DNA of 64,000 nucleotides from Leptotrichia sp. oral taxon 847 (GTDB lineage Bacteria; Fusobacteriota; Fusobacteriia; Fusobacteriales; Leptotrichiaceae): NCBI RefSeq assembly GCF_001553645.1, contig NZ_CP014231.1, positions 1,426,001 to 1,490,000 of the forward strand, read 5' to 3'. Shown piece by piece: positions 1 to 10,800 of this stretch (position 1 is its first letter; each line of letters starts with the position of its first letter). The notes under the pieces were generated by a model. It saw only the letters and a program-made list of their open reading frames with translations, ran no database searches and was not told where the DNA came from. The position numbers and the translations under genes were made by a program.

Positions 1-1625
1 ATCAAGTAGTGAAATCGCCTTGGAGCAGCTGGCAATATGGAATAAATTATTTTTATAATGACTGGCATGGACATTATAGAGGCAGAGGGGACAAGATAGA
101 CAGCTTTGTCTACAAAAGAGATGACTCAATCGTAAACAGAAGCGTTTACCCAGGAAAAATTGAAACAAAATACGGAGCAACAACATTAGGACTGGTAAGA
201 GAGCCAAATGCCGCAATGGACGTATCAGCAGCACTGACACCAAAGAGCGTAGATAAAGTGGCACCAAGATTTACAGTACAAGGAGCAGGAGGAGGCTTTC
301 CAAATTTTGCAACAAGAGTAGTAAAGGCGCCAGAAGCGCCAAGTGCTCCAATAAGTCCTAGTATAACTGTAAATCAAGCACCAGTAATAACGTTTCAGGC
401 ACAAGGATTTGGGCAAGGTAGAGATGCGGAACTACATGGAGATCAAGGAATACATTTAATGAATTTTTCTAATTATACAGCCACAGGAATTGCTAATTTT
501 AATGTAACCAATAATACGTCTACTCTAACTTCAGGTTCAATTACTTATGATCCTTTAAATCTAGGAGCATTATCTATGAGTCCAGGAGTTTCTGCTACGC
601 CTCACTCAGCAATTCCTGCTGGAACAATATCAGCTACTGATACAATGACTATAGCTTCTAATCCTTACAATCCAGATGGTATTATGAATGCGGTATTTAG
701 TCATGTAGTTCCTATGAATGTTACTATGACGGGAAATTATTCCCTTAATTCGACTGCAGATCATAATATATTATTTATAAGTGTTAATCCTTATGACTAT
801 TATGAAACGGCAGGAGATAAAACATTTAAGTTTAATGGAAATGTTACTTTAAATAGTAATGGTGGAAGTTCTGTAGTTGGAATAGAGCATCAACTATTAA
901 ATGGTAATGGAGGTGGAGGAGCTAATCCAGTTAATCAAGTAGTTTCTAGTGTTGAAAATAATGGAAATATTACATTAGGTAGTGGTTCATATATGATAGG
1001 TATGATGATTGATACTGAATATTATGGAGTTTCATCACATAATAAATTTAATAAAAATCCTAAGACGGATAATAATGGTAAGATTATTATTAGTGGTGAT
1101 GCTAAAAATAGTATTGGTATTGATTATGGGTTTTATGCTTTAGATTCAACTAAAAAAGGGCCTAATAGTTCAGTAAGAATAGGAGATATCATAATTGACG
1201 GTAAAAAAAGTTATGGGTATAGACAAAAAGATTATACAAATTCAGTTGCTCCTGCGGGAACTCCTTCTTCAAAAGGAGATATTTATTACGATGAAATGTC
1301 AACAGTTGATGGTGGAAATGGGTCAATCATATTAAATGGAGAAGAAAATATAGGAATGGCTATCTTCCAAGGAAAAACTACAGGAGATCCTATTGATAAT
1401 TTTAAAAATATAAATATTAAAGTTGGAGGTTCAAAAAATATTGGTTTTTTAAGAGGAACGCCTGATAACGGTTATTCAAATGGTAATGATATAACATTAG
1501 ATGGTACAAAATTAAGTGCAATTGGATTTGGAGGAAGTTATACAGATGCTTCTGGAACAAAACAAGATATAACTGTTGGAGATGACAACGCTCTTATAAG
1601 AAGTGAAAAAATAAGATTAAATTAG
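1..1625 (+). pseudogene. Autotransporter adhesin, N-terminal part (5' end outside window, frameshifted)
   Basis: Passenger-domain fragment of a large type V autotransporter exported to the cell surface. The frame is already open at base 3, and the first codons match residues just after the signal and coiled-coil region of the intact homologue at 25111-31452 (shared motif VVKSPW..WQYG). The real start therefore lies upstream of the window. The body is rich in Gly, Asn, Ser and Thr, as in beta-helical passengers. It stops at a TAG (1623-1625) right after a run of six A (1606-1611). The homologue continues there with IKLDQD, and a seventh A would give the matching IKLDK and join this piece to 1607-6184. 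It is one gene broken by one base. Whether the break is real, switchable or an assembly error cannot be told from sequence. Confidence 0.85.
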
Positions 1626-4600
1626 ACAAGTCTATAAATACTTCTGTAGACACAGGAAAAAGAAATTCAATATTACAGGCTGTAAAAGATGGTAAAGTTT
1701 CAACAACCACAAGTGGTAAAATAACAGTTACTTCTGGAGATACTGTTTATGGTGTAACAGCAGGGTTTGATAGTGGTGGAGCTGCTGAACTGGAAACAGC
1801 AGGAGATATTGATATGACTGCTAAAAATAGTATTGGAATAGCAGTAGATACTGGAAGAACAGGAATTAATACTGCAAGCAAGGTTACTATGACAGGGAAA
1901 AACAACACTGCTATTTACAATTTAGGAACATTTAGCCAAGAAGGAAATATCACTGTCGACGGAGAAAAATCTAACGGAATTTTTAACACAGGAACATTTA
2001 AATTAACTAATAATACTGTAATAACTGCTAAAAATGGTGCAAATGGAATTTATAACACAACTGTAGGAACTTTTGTAGATCCAGACAAATTGACAATTAA
2101 TGTGGTTGATAGCACGAAAAAAGGAGTTGGAGTTTATTCAGATGCAAATAGTGTTACACTTAATGGAAGTAAAATTAGTGTAAATGGAGGAGCTTCGGCA
2201 GTTGTAGCAAAAAATGGAACAATAAATTTACAAAATAATTCAAAGGTTTCATATAATGGTGAAGGGTATGCACTTTATACGCTAAATAATGGTAAAATTG
2301 ATATGACAGGATCAGAATTAACACTTGATGGACAGGCGGTTGGATTCGTCGTTGACGGAGGAAGTGGAAGTTATTCATCAGGAGTAACGTTTGGTACAGG
2401 TTCAACAGTAAAAATTCTTTCAAATGATGTAATTCTTATGGGTGTAACTCATCCGACTACATTAAATTTAAGCACTTTTGACAGTACGTTATTATCTGCT
2501 GCAGGAGGATTGACAAACACTATGATTAATGCGACTGCTGCGCCAAATTATAAATTAGCGGTAATTGAAGGGTTGAACGGTGGAAAATCATTTATTCTGG
2601 ATAATGATCCTTTAAGTTCAGATGGAAGTTTTAATAAGAGTCTAGCTGTAAGCACGCCAACATCACAAAGCTATAAATTTTCAAGAAATTTGCTAATTCA
2701 AAGAAGTATATTGGATGTAAATGCTGATGTAAAAGCAGTGTTAAGCTCAGCAGATGCCAATACAATTAAAAATGTTGCTTCGGGTGCACCGGTTATCGGA
2801 CTTGACATTAGTTCAAGCACTGGGGCTGCAAGTAATGCGGAAACAGGAATTAATGTAAACGGTAAAACTGTAACGGTTGACAGAACGGATGCAGGTGACG
2901 GCGCAATCGGGCTGTATGCAAATTTTGGTAAGATTAATATAAACAGCGGAACTTTGAATGTTGAAACAGACACTGCTAACACTGTGAATGATCAGGCTGT
3001 GGGAGTTTATGCTGTAAATGGTTCAGAAGTTAATAATAACAGCGGAAATATAAATGTAGGCGGAAATAACTCAATTGGTATTTTGGGACTTGCATACAGG
3101 GAAGATGCTGCTGGAAATCCAGTATTAAATGAATTTGGAGGAGTAGCTGGCCAAGGAAAAGCAACTATAAATAATGATGGAAATATAACATTGGACGGTA
3201 CTGGCGCTAAAGGTGTATTTGTAAAAAATAATAACAGTACGTCAAGCGTTGCAGACAGTGTTGCTACGAATAAAGCTAACGGCGTAATTACAATGTCTGG
3301 AGCTGGAGCCGTTGGAATGTATGCTGATAAAGCCACATTAAATAACTATGGAACTATTGATCTAAAAACAGGAAGCAATGCAAAAATTGGAATGTATGGA
3401 ATCAATAATTCAGACATGACAAACTGGGCAACTGGAAATATTATTGTAGGGGATTCAGTGCTTTCATCTGCTTCGGATGTTCCAAATATCGGTATGTATA
3501 CGGCTGACAGCGTAACGTTGAATAACTATGGTACATTGGATATAAAAGATAGTTCTTATGGAATGTATGGAGAAAATATACATGCTTATGGAACTTCTAA
3601 GATTAAAGTTGCTCAAAATGGAGTCGGAATATTCTCGAAAGGAACAGCGGGGACAGGAACTGTAACATTGGATTCAGGTTCTGAAATTACAACAAGTGCC
3701 AGCGTGAAAGGTAAGGAAGTGGTTGGAGTATTTACAGCGGGAACTAATCCTGTAAATATAAACGATAACGGTTCAAAAATGGATCTTAAGGACTGGACAT
3801 TTGGATACGTAATAAAAGCTCCTGGAACATTGACTACAAATGCAAGTTCAAATGTAACTATGGATAATGAAACTGTTTATGCTTATTCTGATAATAATTC
3901 TTCAGTTATTAAAAACTATACTCCAATAAAAGCGACAGGTAACAGAAACTACGGAATCTACTCTTCCGGAACAGTCGATAACTATGGAAATATGGACTTG
4001 AAATCTGGAAATGGAAACGGTAATATAGGTATATATTCTACAGCTGGAACAGCAACAAACTGGGCAACAATTGATGTAGGTAAAACTGATAAGAGTACAA
4101 AATCATACGGAATAGGAATGGCAACAGGTTATTATGATGGAACTTCATCAAGAAATCAAGGAACTATTATAAACAAAGGCACAATTAATGTAACAGAAGA
4201 AAATAGTATAGGAATGTATGCAGTTGGAAGAAGTTCTAAAGCAATTAATGCCGCTGGAGGAATAATTAACCTTAGCGGTAAAAATACAATTGGTATGTAC
4301 ATCGATCAGGAAGCGGAAGGTGAAAACTACGGTACTATTACAGGTAACGGAGATAATTTGAAAGGTGTTGTAGTGGCAAATCAAGGTAAATTCAAAAACT
4401 ACGGTACAATTCAAATTACTGGAAATAAAGGTATAGGAATTTATACTGATAAAGGTGTAGTGTCTGCTGATGGTATAGATGGACCTGGAGCCGTAAATAC
4501 AGGATCTTTTAAAAATGTATATGAATCACAGCCAACTGATGAAAAAGTCGAAGGAAGCGTAACAATAAAGGTTCCGCCAAAGGCAACTCCAGTAACAGTT

Positions 4601-6184
4601 ACAATAAATGGAGTGCAAGTTCCAATAACAGGTGTTGACACAAATGTTGCCTCGCCTTCAGCAACCGAAGTAACAGTTACATCGCCTTCAGGAGTTACAG
4701 TATTAGATCTTGCAAAATCAGGGCTTATGAATTTCCCTTCAGGATCTAAAGCAACAAGTGTAGGAATGTATGTTGATACATCTGGAATAAAATATACAAA
4801 TCCTATTCAAGGATTAAGTAATTTAGCAGGACTTACAGATATTAACCTGTATTTTGGAACAGAAGCTGCAAGATATACAAATGCTAGAGCGATAGAACTA
4901 GGAGATAATATAATAAAACCATATAACGATGCACTTGCAAGCTTAGTTACAACTGGAACAGTGTTAAATACTAATTCAAGTAGCCTTACATGGTTAGCAA
5001 TACCAACAAAATCAGCGGCTACAGGATTGTATGACAAAGTATATCTGGTTAAAATTCCATATACAGACTTTGTAAGTGCAAAAGATCCTAATACTTACAA
5101 TTTCTTAAATGGACTGGAACAAAGATACGGTGTTGAAGGGCTTGGTACGAGAGAAAAGGAACTGTTTAATAAATTAAATGATCTTGGAAAAGGTGAACAG
5201 CATATCTTTACACAGGCTGTAGATGAAATGAAAGGACATCAATATGCAAATGTTCAACAAAGAATCAACGCCACTGGAAATACTTTGGATAATGAATTTG
5301 GATATTTAAGAAATGAATGGAGAAATCCGACTAAGCAAAACAACAAAATTAAAGTATTTGGTGCAAGAGATGAATATAATACCGATACAGCGGGAATTAT
5401 CGATTATAAGAGCAATGCGTATGGTGTAGCCTATGTTCATGAAGATGAAAAAATTAAGATGGGTAACTCAAGCGGATGGTACGCAGGAGCTGTAACAAAT
5501 AGATTCAGATTTAAAGACTTAGGAAAATCAAGAGAAGACCAGACAATGCTTAAAGCCGGGGTGTTTAAGACAATGTCACCAGAAGGCGACCATAACGGGG
5601 CATTGCAATGGACAATTGCTGGAGATGCGTTCTATGGAATTAACAGCATGAAACGTAAATACTGGATAGTGGACGATGTGTTTGAAGTGAAATCAAATTA
5701 TAATTCTTATGGGCTTGCTCTTAAAAATGAACTGGGATATGACATAAGAATGAGTGAAAGAACACATTTACGTCCATTTGGAGCATTGAAGATGGAATAT
5801 GGAAGATTTACAGGCATAAAGGAAGACAGCGGACAGATGAGACTGGAAGTAAAAGGGAACGACTACTTCTCAGTTAAGCCGGAAGTCGGAATGGAATTCA
5901 AGTATGTTCAGCCGTTAGCAGTAAGAACAAATTTGACAGTAGGATTATCAGCAGCTTACGAAAACGAAATTGGAAAACTTCAAAAAGGAAACAGAGCAAA
6001 AGTAAGATATACAACAGCCGACTGGTATAACTTGGAAAAAGAAAAGGAAGGCAGAAGAGGAAACGGCAAGTTTGACTTGAACATTGGAGTTGACAACACA
6101 AGATTCGGAGTGACAGTAAATGCTGGATACGACACTAAAGGCAACAATGTCAGAGGTGGACTAGGACTTAGATTAATTTACTAG
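1607..6184 (+). pseudogene. Autotransporter adhesin, C-terminal part with beta-barrel (continuation of 1-1625)
   Basis: Continues the same adhesin in the next frame, open from 1607. The first in-frame ATG is at 1814, inside the passenger and without a convincing ribosome site, so this is not an independent start. It holds the rest of the repetitive beta-helix passenger (many short G-I-Y/G-N-Y turns) and, over about the last 280 residues, an autotransporter beta-barrel ending in GLGLRLIY with a terminal aromatic residue, as outer-membrane proteins need for assembly. The barrel closely matches that of the 25111 gene, and the last 176 bases of gene plus 3' flank are almost wholly identical. Restored, the protein would be about 2,060 residues or more. 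Surface adhesion is inferred from the family. Confidence 0.85.
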
Positions 6185-6327
6185 AAGACTAGTTACCGTA
6201 ATAAAAATGGTTTAAATTATTAGTCATAATATAAAACAAAGAAATAACTCTTTTTAGATTTAAAAAATCTATATTAGAGTTATTTTTTTTTAAAAAAGTA
6301 TTGACTTTAAAGAAAAATGGGGTATAA
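6152..6327 (+). repeat. 176-base perfect direct repeat, copy 1 (adhesin 3' end, terminator, promoter)
   Basis: Every base matches 31420-31595. The repeat covers the last codons of the adhesin, its stop, the terminator hairpin, and a -35/-10 pair for the next gene. It ends inside the -10 box. The identity of non-coding sequence shows recent duplication or gene conversion. Confidence 0.95.
6243..6291 (+). terminator. Rho-independent terminator after adhesin
   Basis: Nine-base stem AATAACTCT (6243-6251) pairs with AGAGTTATT (6276-6284). An inner AGATTT/AAATCT stem follows, and a run of nine T closes it. Confidence 0.85.
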
Positions 6328-6328
6328 A
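6301..6328 (+). promoter_or_regulatory. Promoter for the 6365 gene
   Basis: TTGACT (6301-6306), 16-base spacer, TATAAA (6323-6328). The same -35 and spacer lie in front of ulaG because they are inside the duplicated block. Confidence 0.7.
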
Positions 6329-6364
6329 ATAAATTTAAGTAATAAGAAGAAAGTAGGGAATTAT

Positions 6365-6781
6365 ATGAAAGTTCAAAAAAGGAACATAATTTTGCTTTTG
6401 GGATTAGTAATTTTAATGGAGAGAAGTTTGGATTCCAAAAATATTGCTTCAAATAAAAAAATTGATGAGATAAAAAAATCTACTCGTATAGAAAAAAAAT
6501 ATTTTAGAGAAAATCCAGTGATTAATGAAAAAAGAAAACTTATCTACACTAGAGTCTTTAAATGCGCTGGAAAAATATATGAATTAGATTATTTAACACC
6601 GAGAGTTGCAAGAATTACAAATGTTTTAAAAAATCAGAGTCATCAATTGGATAAAAATGATGATATGGCTGGTGAATACTTTTCTAATGGAATAATTTCC
6701 ATTCAAATTTTAAAAAGAAAAATCGTTTTAACGCAAAATGGAAATAGAGTAACATGTCATGAAATTTTTAATAAAAAATAA
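6365..6781 (+). CDS. Small secreted protein of unknown function
   Basis: A 138-residue protein that I do not recognise. It begins MKVQKRN followed by a hydrophobic stretch (IILLLGLVILM), which reads as a signal peptide or membrane anchor. The rest is basic and polar, with two cysteines. An upstream in-frame ATG at 6317 is unlikely because it overlaps the promoter -10 box; the ATG at 6365 sits behind a GTAGGGA ribosome site. It has its own promoter and is not co-transcribed with the adhesin if the terminator works. An envelope location is inferred only from the leader. Confidence 0.65.
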   Translation: MKVQKRNIILLLGLVILMERSLDSKNIASNKKIDEIKKSTRIEKKYFRENPVINEKRKLIYTRVFKCAGKIYELDYLTPRVARITNVLKNQSHQLDKNDDMAGEYFSNGIISIQILKRKIVLTQNGNRVTCHEIFNKK

Positions 6782-6805
6782 AATGTGTCATTATCAATAA
6801 ATGTA

Positions 6806-6814
6806 TGGTATAAT
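6806..6814 (+). promoter_or_regulatory. Extended -10 promoter for the membrane-stress module
   Basis: TGG then TATAAT (6809-6814) forms an extended -10. No good -35 is visible at the expected spacing. Confidence 0.55.
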
Positions 6815-6902
6815 AAAACGAAATGTTTAAAACAGAATATTTAAAAAGATTTATAATTTTTTTTAATGTTTCAGAAATTTTCAGAAAAAGAATGGAGAAA
6901 CT

Positions 6903-7955
6903 ATGAAAAATGAAAATTTCAGTTGTAAAAATTGTGGTGGACCAATGAAATATGATCCAAAATCACAAAATTTAAAATGCGAAAATTGTGGATATCAGGT
7001 AGAATTGCCCAAAGAGATGACGTATAAAAGGCATGCTCTAAAAGAATATGAATATAATTTAAGAAAGGTTCCAGAAGAAAAAACAACTGTCATTCAATGC
7101 GAATCTTGTGGTGCAACAATAGAATTAAGCTCGGAAAAAGCTTCAACAAATTGTCCTTACTGTGGCTCAAATATTATTGTCAGTGAAAAGATAATGTCAA
7201 TTTTGGAGCCTGATGGACTTCGACCTTTTTTAATAGAGCAGAAGGAAGTTAAAACGATTTTTTCAAATTGGATAAGGAAGAGATGGTTTGCGCCAAATGC
7301 ACTAAAAAATCTTTATCAAACTGGAAAAATTATGGGAATTTATCTACCTTACTGGTCCTTTGACAACGATGCGGATTGCGATTATGTAGCTGAAGGCGGA
7401 ATTGACAGAATGGAAGAGTATGAAGAAGACGGAAAAACGTATACAAGGACAATAACGGATTGGTATCCGGTTCGTGGAAATGTCGAAAATGAGTTTGTCG
7501 ATGTTGTTGTACCGGGTTCTAGAAGTTTACAGAGAAAGTTACTGAATAAATTACCTGAGTTTAGTGTAGAAAGCACAATTAAATTTGATTCAGGATATTT
7601 AGCTGGATATAGCTCGGAAGTTTTTAAAGTACCGATGCAAGAGGGATATGAGCAAGCAAAAGAAATAATGAGAGATGTTTTAGAAAATTTAATAAGCGGC
7701 GATGTTCTAAGAAATTATGACCATGTCCGGAGTATAAGAATGAGTGTAAAATGGTACAATGAATATTACAGACTTTTGATGTTACCTGTATATTCGACGT
7801 CGTATTTATATGATAAAAAGACTTATCAAGTTGTAATCAATGGCGAAAATGGAGCAATAATTGGAGAATATCCAAAATCAGTAGTAAAAATAATGTTGGC
7901 TATTTTAGCAGGAATCATTGTTGCAATATTAATTTATAGTTTTTTAAAAAATTAG
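6903..7955 (+). CDS. TFIIB-type zinc-ribbon protein with C-terminal membrane anchor
   Basis: 350 residues with two zinc ribbons at the N-terminus: CKNCGG with CENCGY, then CESCGA with CPYCGS. A middle domain of about 200 residues follows, and one C-terminal membrane helix (KIMLAILAGIIVAILIYSF), so the zinc ribbons should face the cytoplasm. The start has a GGAGA ribosome site seven bases upstream. It is followed at once by pspA and an SPFH gene. That trio matches the Bacillus ydj (pspA-ydjGHI) membrane-stress operon, where zinc-ribbon membrane proteins recruit the SPFH protein and PspA. The role here, membrane anchor of such a complex, is inference from gene order and domain layout. Confidence 0.8.
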   Translation: MKNENFSCKNCGGPMKYDPKSQNLKCENCGYQVELPKEMTYKRHALKEYEYNLRKVPEEKTTVIQCESCGATIELSSEKASTNCPYCGSNIIVSEKIMSILEPDGLRPFLIEQKEVKTIFSNWIRKRWFAPNALKNLYQTGKIMGIYLPYWSFDNDADCDYVAEGGIDRMEEYEEDGKTYTRTITDWYPVRGNVENEFVDVVVPGSRSLQRKLLNKLPEFSVESTIKFDSGYLAGYSSEVFKVPMQEGYEQAKEIMRDVLENLISGDVLRNYDHVRSIRMSVKWYNEYYRLLMLPVYSTSYLYDKKTYQVVINGENGAIIGEYPKSVVKIMLAILAGIIVAILIYSFLKN

Positions 7956-7995
7956 AAAATAAAAATAAAAATTCAAAAAAATGGAGGAATTTAAA

Positions 7996-8691
7996 ATGGC
8001 AAATATTTTAACAAGATTTAAAGATATAATGGCGGCAAATGTAAATTCGTTGCTTGATAAAATGGAAGATCCAGAAAAAATGATTGACCAGTATTTGAGA
8101 AATATGGAACGGGATTTAGCTACTGTAAAATCTGAAACAGCAGCAGTTATGGCGGTTGAAAGTGCGTCTAAAAGAAAAGTTGAAGAGTGCAAATTAGAAA
8201 TTTCAAAAATGGAAACTTATGCTAAAAAAGCGTTAAAAGCTGGAAATGAAAGTGACGCTAGATTATTTTTACAAAAAAAGGAAACTTTGACTACAAAACT
8301 TCAAGCACTTGAAAAAGATTGCGAAATAGCAGTGGCAAATTCTTCTAAAATGAGAGAGATGCACAATAAATTGGCAGATGATATTCAAAAATTATCAGAA
8401 AAAAGAACAGAAATAAAGACAAAATTAAAAATTGCAAAAACAACAGAAAAAGTAAGTTCAATGACTTCGGTGTCAGGGTTTAGTGGAAATAAATCGTCGT
8501 TTGAACGAATGGAAGAAAAAGCAAATAGAATGCTTGATGAGGCAAATGCCAAAGCGGAATTAAATACACCTAAAAAAGATGAAGTTGAAGATTTGATGAA
8601 AAAATATGATGACAAAAATTCGGACGAAAATAAAGTTTCTTCAGCAGTTGACGAAGAATTGGAAAAAATGAAAAAAGAATTGGGACTGTAA
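7996..8691 (+). CDS. pspA: PspA/IM30 family membrane-stress protein
   Basis: 231 residues, almost entirely coiled coil, with the PspA/Vipp1 opening: an amphipathic helix (MANILTRFKDIMAANVN) and DPEKMIDQYLR. Family members are ESCRT-III-like, assemble on damaged inner membrane and limit proton leakage. I chose ATG 7996 over 7981 because the GGAGGA ribosome site (7983-7988) lies between the two and because the family begins near the amphipathic helix. No PspF or PspB/C partner is visible. The partners appear to be the zinc-ribbon protein upstream and the SPFH protein downstream. Confidence 0.88.
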   Translation: MANILTRFKDIMAANVNSLLDKMEDPEKMIDQYLRNMERDLATVKSETAAVMAVESASKRKVEECKLEISKMETYAKKALKAGNESDARLFLQKKETLTTKLQALEKDCEIAVANSSKMREMHNKLADDIQKLSEKRTEIKTKLKIAKTTEKVSSMTSVSGFSGNKSSFERMEEKANRMLDEANAKAELNTPKKDEVEDLMKKYDDKNSDENKVSSAVDEELEKMKKELGL

Positions 8692-8858
8692 TTTAATAAA
8701 CTTATTCAAAAACTATATGTTTTTAAAATTTATTGAAATAAATATTTTGAAGGAAGAGGATCTTAACCCTCTTTCTAAAATGAAAAAAATTGTTTATTGG
8801 ATACATCTAAATTAAAAAGATTTTATTTTTTATAATATTTTTTGGAAAGGAAATAGAA

Positions 8859-9836
8859 ATGGGACTATTTGGAAAGCAACTGGCAAATGTGATAGAATGG
8901 TATGAATACAATGAAGATACACTTTTTTGGAAATGGTCAAATAACGAAATAAAAAAGGGCTCAAAACTTATACTAAAACCGGGACAAGATGCGATATTTT
9001 TACACAATGGAAAAATTGAAGGGATTTTTGAAAATGATGGTGAATATGATATTCAATCGGAAATAATACCGTTTTTATCCACTTTAAAAGGTTTTAAATT
9101 TGGATTTAATTCGGGACTTAGAGCGGAAGTGATATTTGTCAACACAAAAGAAGTTACGATAAAATGGGGGACTAAAAATGCAATAAGTATTCCAGCTGCG
9201 GGACTTCCAGGTGGAATGCCAATAAGAGCTTTTGGGACAATGTCTTGTAAAGTTGACGACAATCAGGTTCTAATTGAAAAAATTGCGGGAATAAAACAGC
9301 AGTTTGGGATTGAAGATGTGAAAGAAAGAGTCTTGTCGATGCTAGACCAGCTTTTGATGAAGTGGATTGCAAAAGAGGGAAAAGATATGTTTAATCTTCA
9401 GGTAAACGCTTCTGAAATAGGCAATGGAATACAGACAGACTTAGATTTGGAAATGAGAAAAATTGGACTTGCAGTGACAAACTTTGCAGTTTCAAGCTTT
9501 AACTATCCTGAGGAAATTAAAAAAATGCAAGAAAAAGCAGCGGCTCAAAGTATGGTGGGCGATGTGAACAGATATACCCAGATGTCTTTTGCTGATTCGA
9601 TGTCAAATGGTAATGGCAGCGGTGTAGCGCAAGATATGGCTCAGATGCAAATGGGAATGATGATGGGGCAAAAGATGGTAAATCAAATGAATAATGGAAG
9701 TAATCAAAATTCAAATAATAATGCACAGCAGTCAGAAAATAGTTTAAATGGAACAATCCCGAAATTTTGTCCTAATTGTGGTACAAAGACAAATGGTGCA
9801 AAATTTTGTCCTGAATGCGGAACAAAATTGGTGTAA
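8859..9836 (+). CDS. SPFH-domain protein with C-terminal zinc ribbon (YdjI-like)
   Basis: 325 residues. The first about 230 form an SPFH/virion-core-like domain (ends FNYPEEIKKMQEKAA). A Gln/Met/Asn-rich linker follows, then a zinc ribbon (CPNCG and CPECG) at the extreme C-terminus. There is no membrane helix, so a membrane partner is needed; the zinc-ribbon anchor two genes upstream is the obvious candidate. The ribosome site is GGAAAGG. A 167-base gap with a weak hairpin (about 8754-8774, no T run) separates it from pspA, so expression within the module may be graded. Flotillin-like scaffolding is inferred from the family. Confidence 0.82.
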   Translation: MGLFGKQLANVIEWYEYNEDTLFWKWSNNEIKKGSKLILKPGQDAIFLHNGKIEGIFENDGEYDIQSEIIPFLSTLKGFKFGFNSGLRAEVIFVNTKEVTIKWGTKNAISIPAAGLPGGMPIRAFGTMSCKVDDNQVLIEKIAGIKQQFGIEDVKERVLSMLDQLLMKWIAKEGKDMFNLQVNASEIGNGIQTDLDLEMRKIGLAVTNFAVSSFNYPEEIKKMQEKAAAQSMVGDVNRYTQMSFADSMSNGNGSGVAQDMAQMQMGMMMGQKMVNQMNNGSNQNSNNNAQQSENSLNGTIPKFCPNCGTKTNGAKFCPECGTKLV

Positions 9837-9857
9837 AAATCTCAAACTAGAATAAAA

Positions 9858-9926
9858 AAACTACACTTTATCTTATTTTTAAGATTTTTGTGTAGTTTAA
9901 AAGGAGCTATTTGGCTCCTTTTTTTA
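9858..9926. terminator. Convergent terminator pair
   Basis: AAACTACAC (9858-9866) pairs with GTGTAGTTT (9890-9898), followed by AAGGAGC/GCTCCTT (9901-9907 and 9914-9920) with a T run to 9926. It lies between convergent genes and can serve both strands. Confidence 0.85.
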
Positions 9927-9958
9927 TAAATTTTTTTGAAATAAAAGAGTTAACGGAT

Positions 9959-10663
9959 TTATTTTTCACCTAAAACTCTTTTTTCGTGCTCGATATCTTT
10001 TGGTCTCATTTTTATTCCGTAGTGGTTGACAACAGTTTTAAATTTATTCAAAATTTCTTTTTTATCAGAAATTTTCATATTTTCCATACTCAAAAGAATA
10101 TCTTTCAAAGTTGCGTCAAAACTTCGGATTGACTGTGTCAAAAGAAGTTTTTTCTTAAAGTGCGGCTCTTTTTTTATGTCGTCAAAGTCAATAAAAACAA
10201 TCTTTTTAGTCTTTGGGTCAATCATAAAGTTATTTAGGTTAAAATCTGTATGAAAATAATTTTTTTGTAAAAATGTATACTCAAATTTGTACCACAAGTC
10301 AATTGCTTCGAAAAACTTTTGCTTGTTATTTTCTTTTATCAAATATTTTGAATATTCCACGAAATTCCCTGAAAAAGTTTTATCCACATTTTCTGAACAA
10401 ACCAGAGTTTTTATTGAAAATGGACTATTTTTAATTTTTTCATAGCTCAAAATTTTCATAAAATTCCAAGTTGGAAAATCTCTTTTCAAATCTTCATACA
10501 AATTGTAACTATTTTCCCCTTTCTCTTTGGACAGTTTCAAAAAAATCCGAAGAGCTTTAATTCCCTTATAGTTATAAAATTTTTTATAAATATTTTCTTT
10601 CTTTAAAAATTCGTGAGTTTTTTCTTCCTTAGTAAAAATTTCTACATCATTATCTTTCATCAT
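9959..10663 (-). CDS. Kinase-fold protein (LPS-kinase or aminoglycoside-phosphotransferase-like)
   Basis: About 234 residues. The catalytic loop HTDFNLNNF and the metal-binding segment VFIDFDDI give the H-x-D-x4-N and DFD pattern of protein-kinase-like folds, as in bacterial Kdo/heptose kinases (WaaP/KdkA) and Bud32. The N-terminal lobe is lysine-rich with no clear glycine loop. A start at 10669 would leave no room for the AGGAAAGG ribosome site, so the ATG at 10663 fits better. It stands alone, divergent from the ECF operon. The substrate is unknown; a lipopolysaccharide sugar is a reasonable guess for a Gram-negative envelope but is not shown. Confidence 0.65.
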   Translation of the reverse strand: MMKDNDVEIFTKEEKTHEFLKKENIYKKFYNYKGIKALRIFLKLSKEKGENSYNLYEDLKRDFPTWNFMKILSYEKIKNSPFSIKTLVCSENVDKTFSGNFVEYSKYLIKENNKQKFFEAIDLWYKFEYTFLQKNYFHTDFNLNNFMIDPKTKKIVFIDFDDIKKEPHFKKKLLLTQSIRSFDATLKDILLSMENMKISDKKEILNKFKTVVNHYGIKMRPKDIEHEKRVLGEK

Positions 10664-10717
10664 AAACATCCTTTCCTTTTATAAGCCCCTATAAAACTTA
10701 GCCTTCTTGATATATTT

Positions 10718-10746
10718 ATTATACAATAATTTGAAGAAATTTTCAA
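10718..10746 (-). promoter_or_regulatory. Promoter of the kinase-fold gene
   Basis: On the minus strand: TTGAAA (10746-10741), 17-base spacer, TATAAT (10723-10718). Confidence 0.75.
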
Positions 10747-10800
10747 AAATAAATATTATAAAGACAGAGTAAAAAATATAGGGGCAAATAAAAAATCTTA

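Noticed and set aside
8754-8774. Terminator between pspA and the SPFH gene
   Set aside because: The AAGAGG/CCTCTT stem is short and has no T run.
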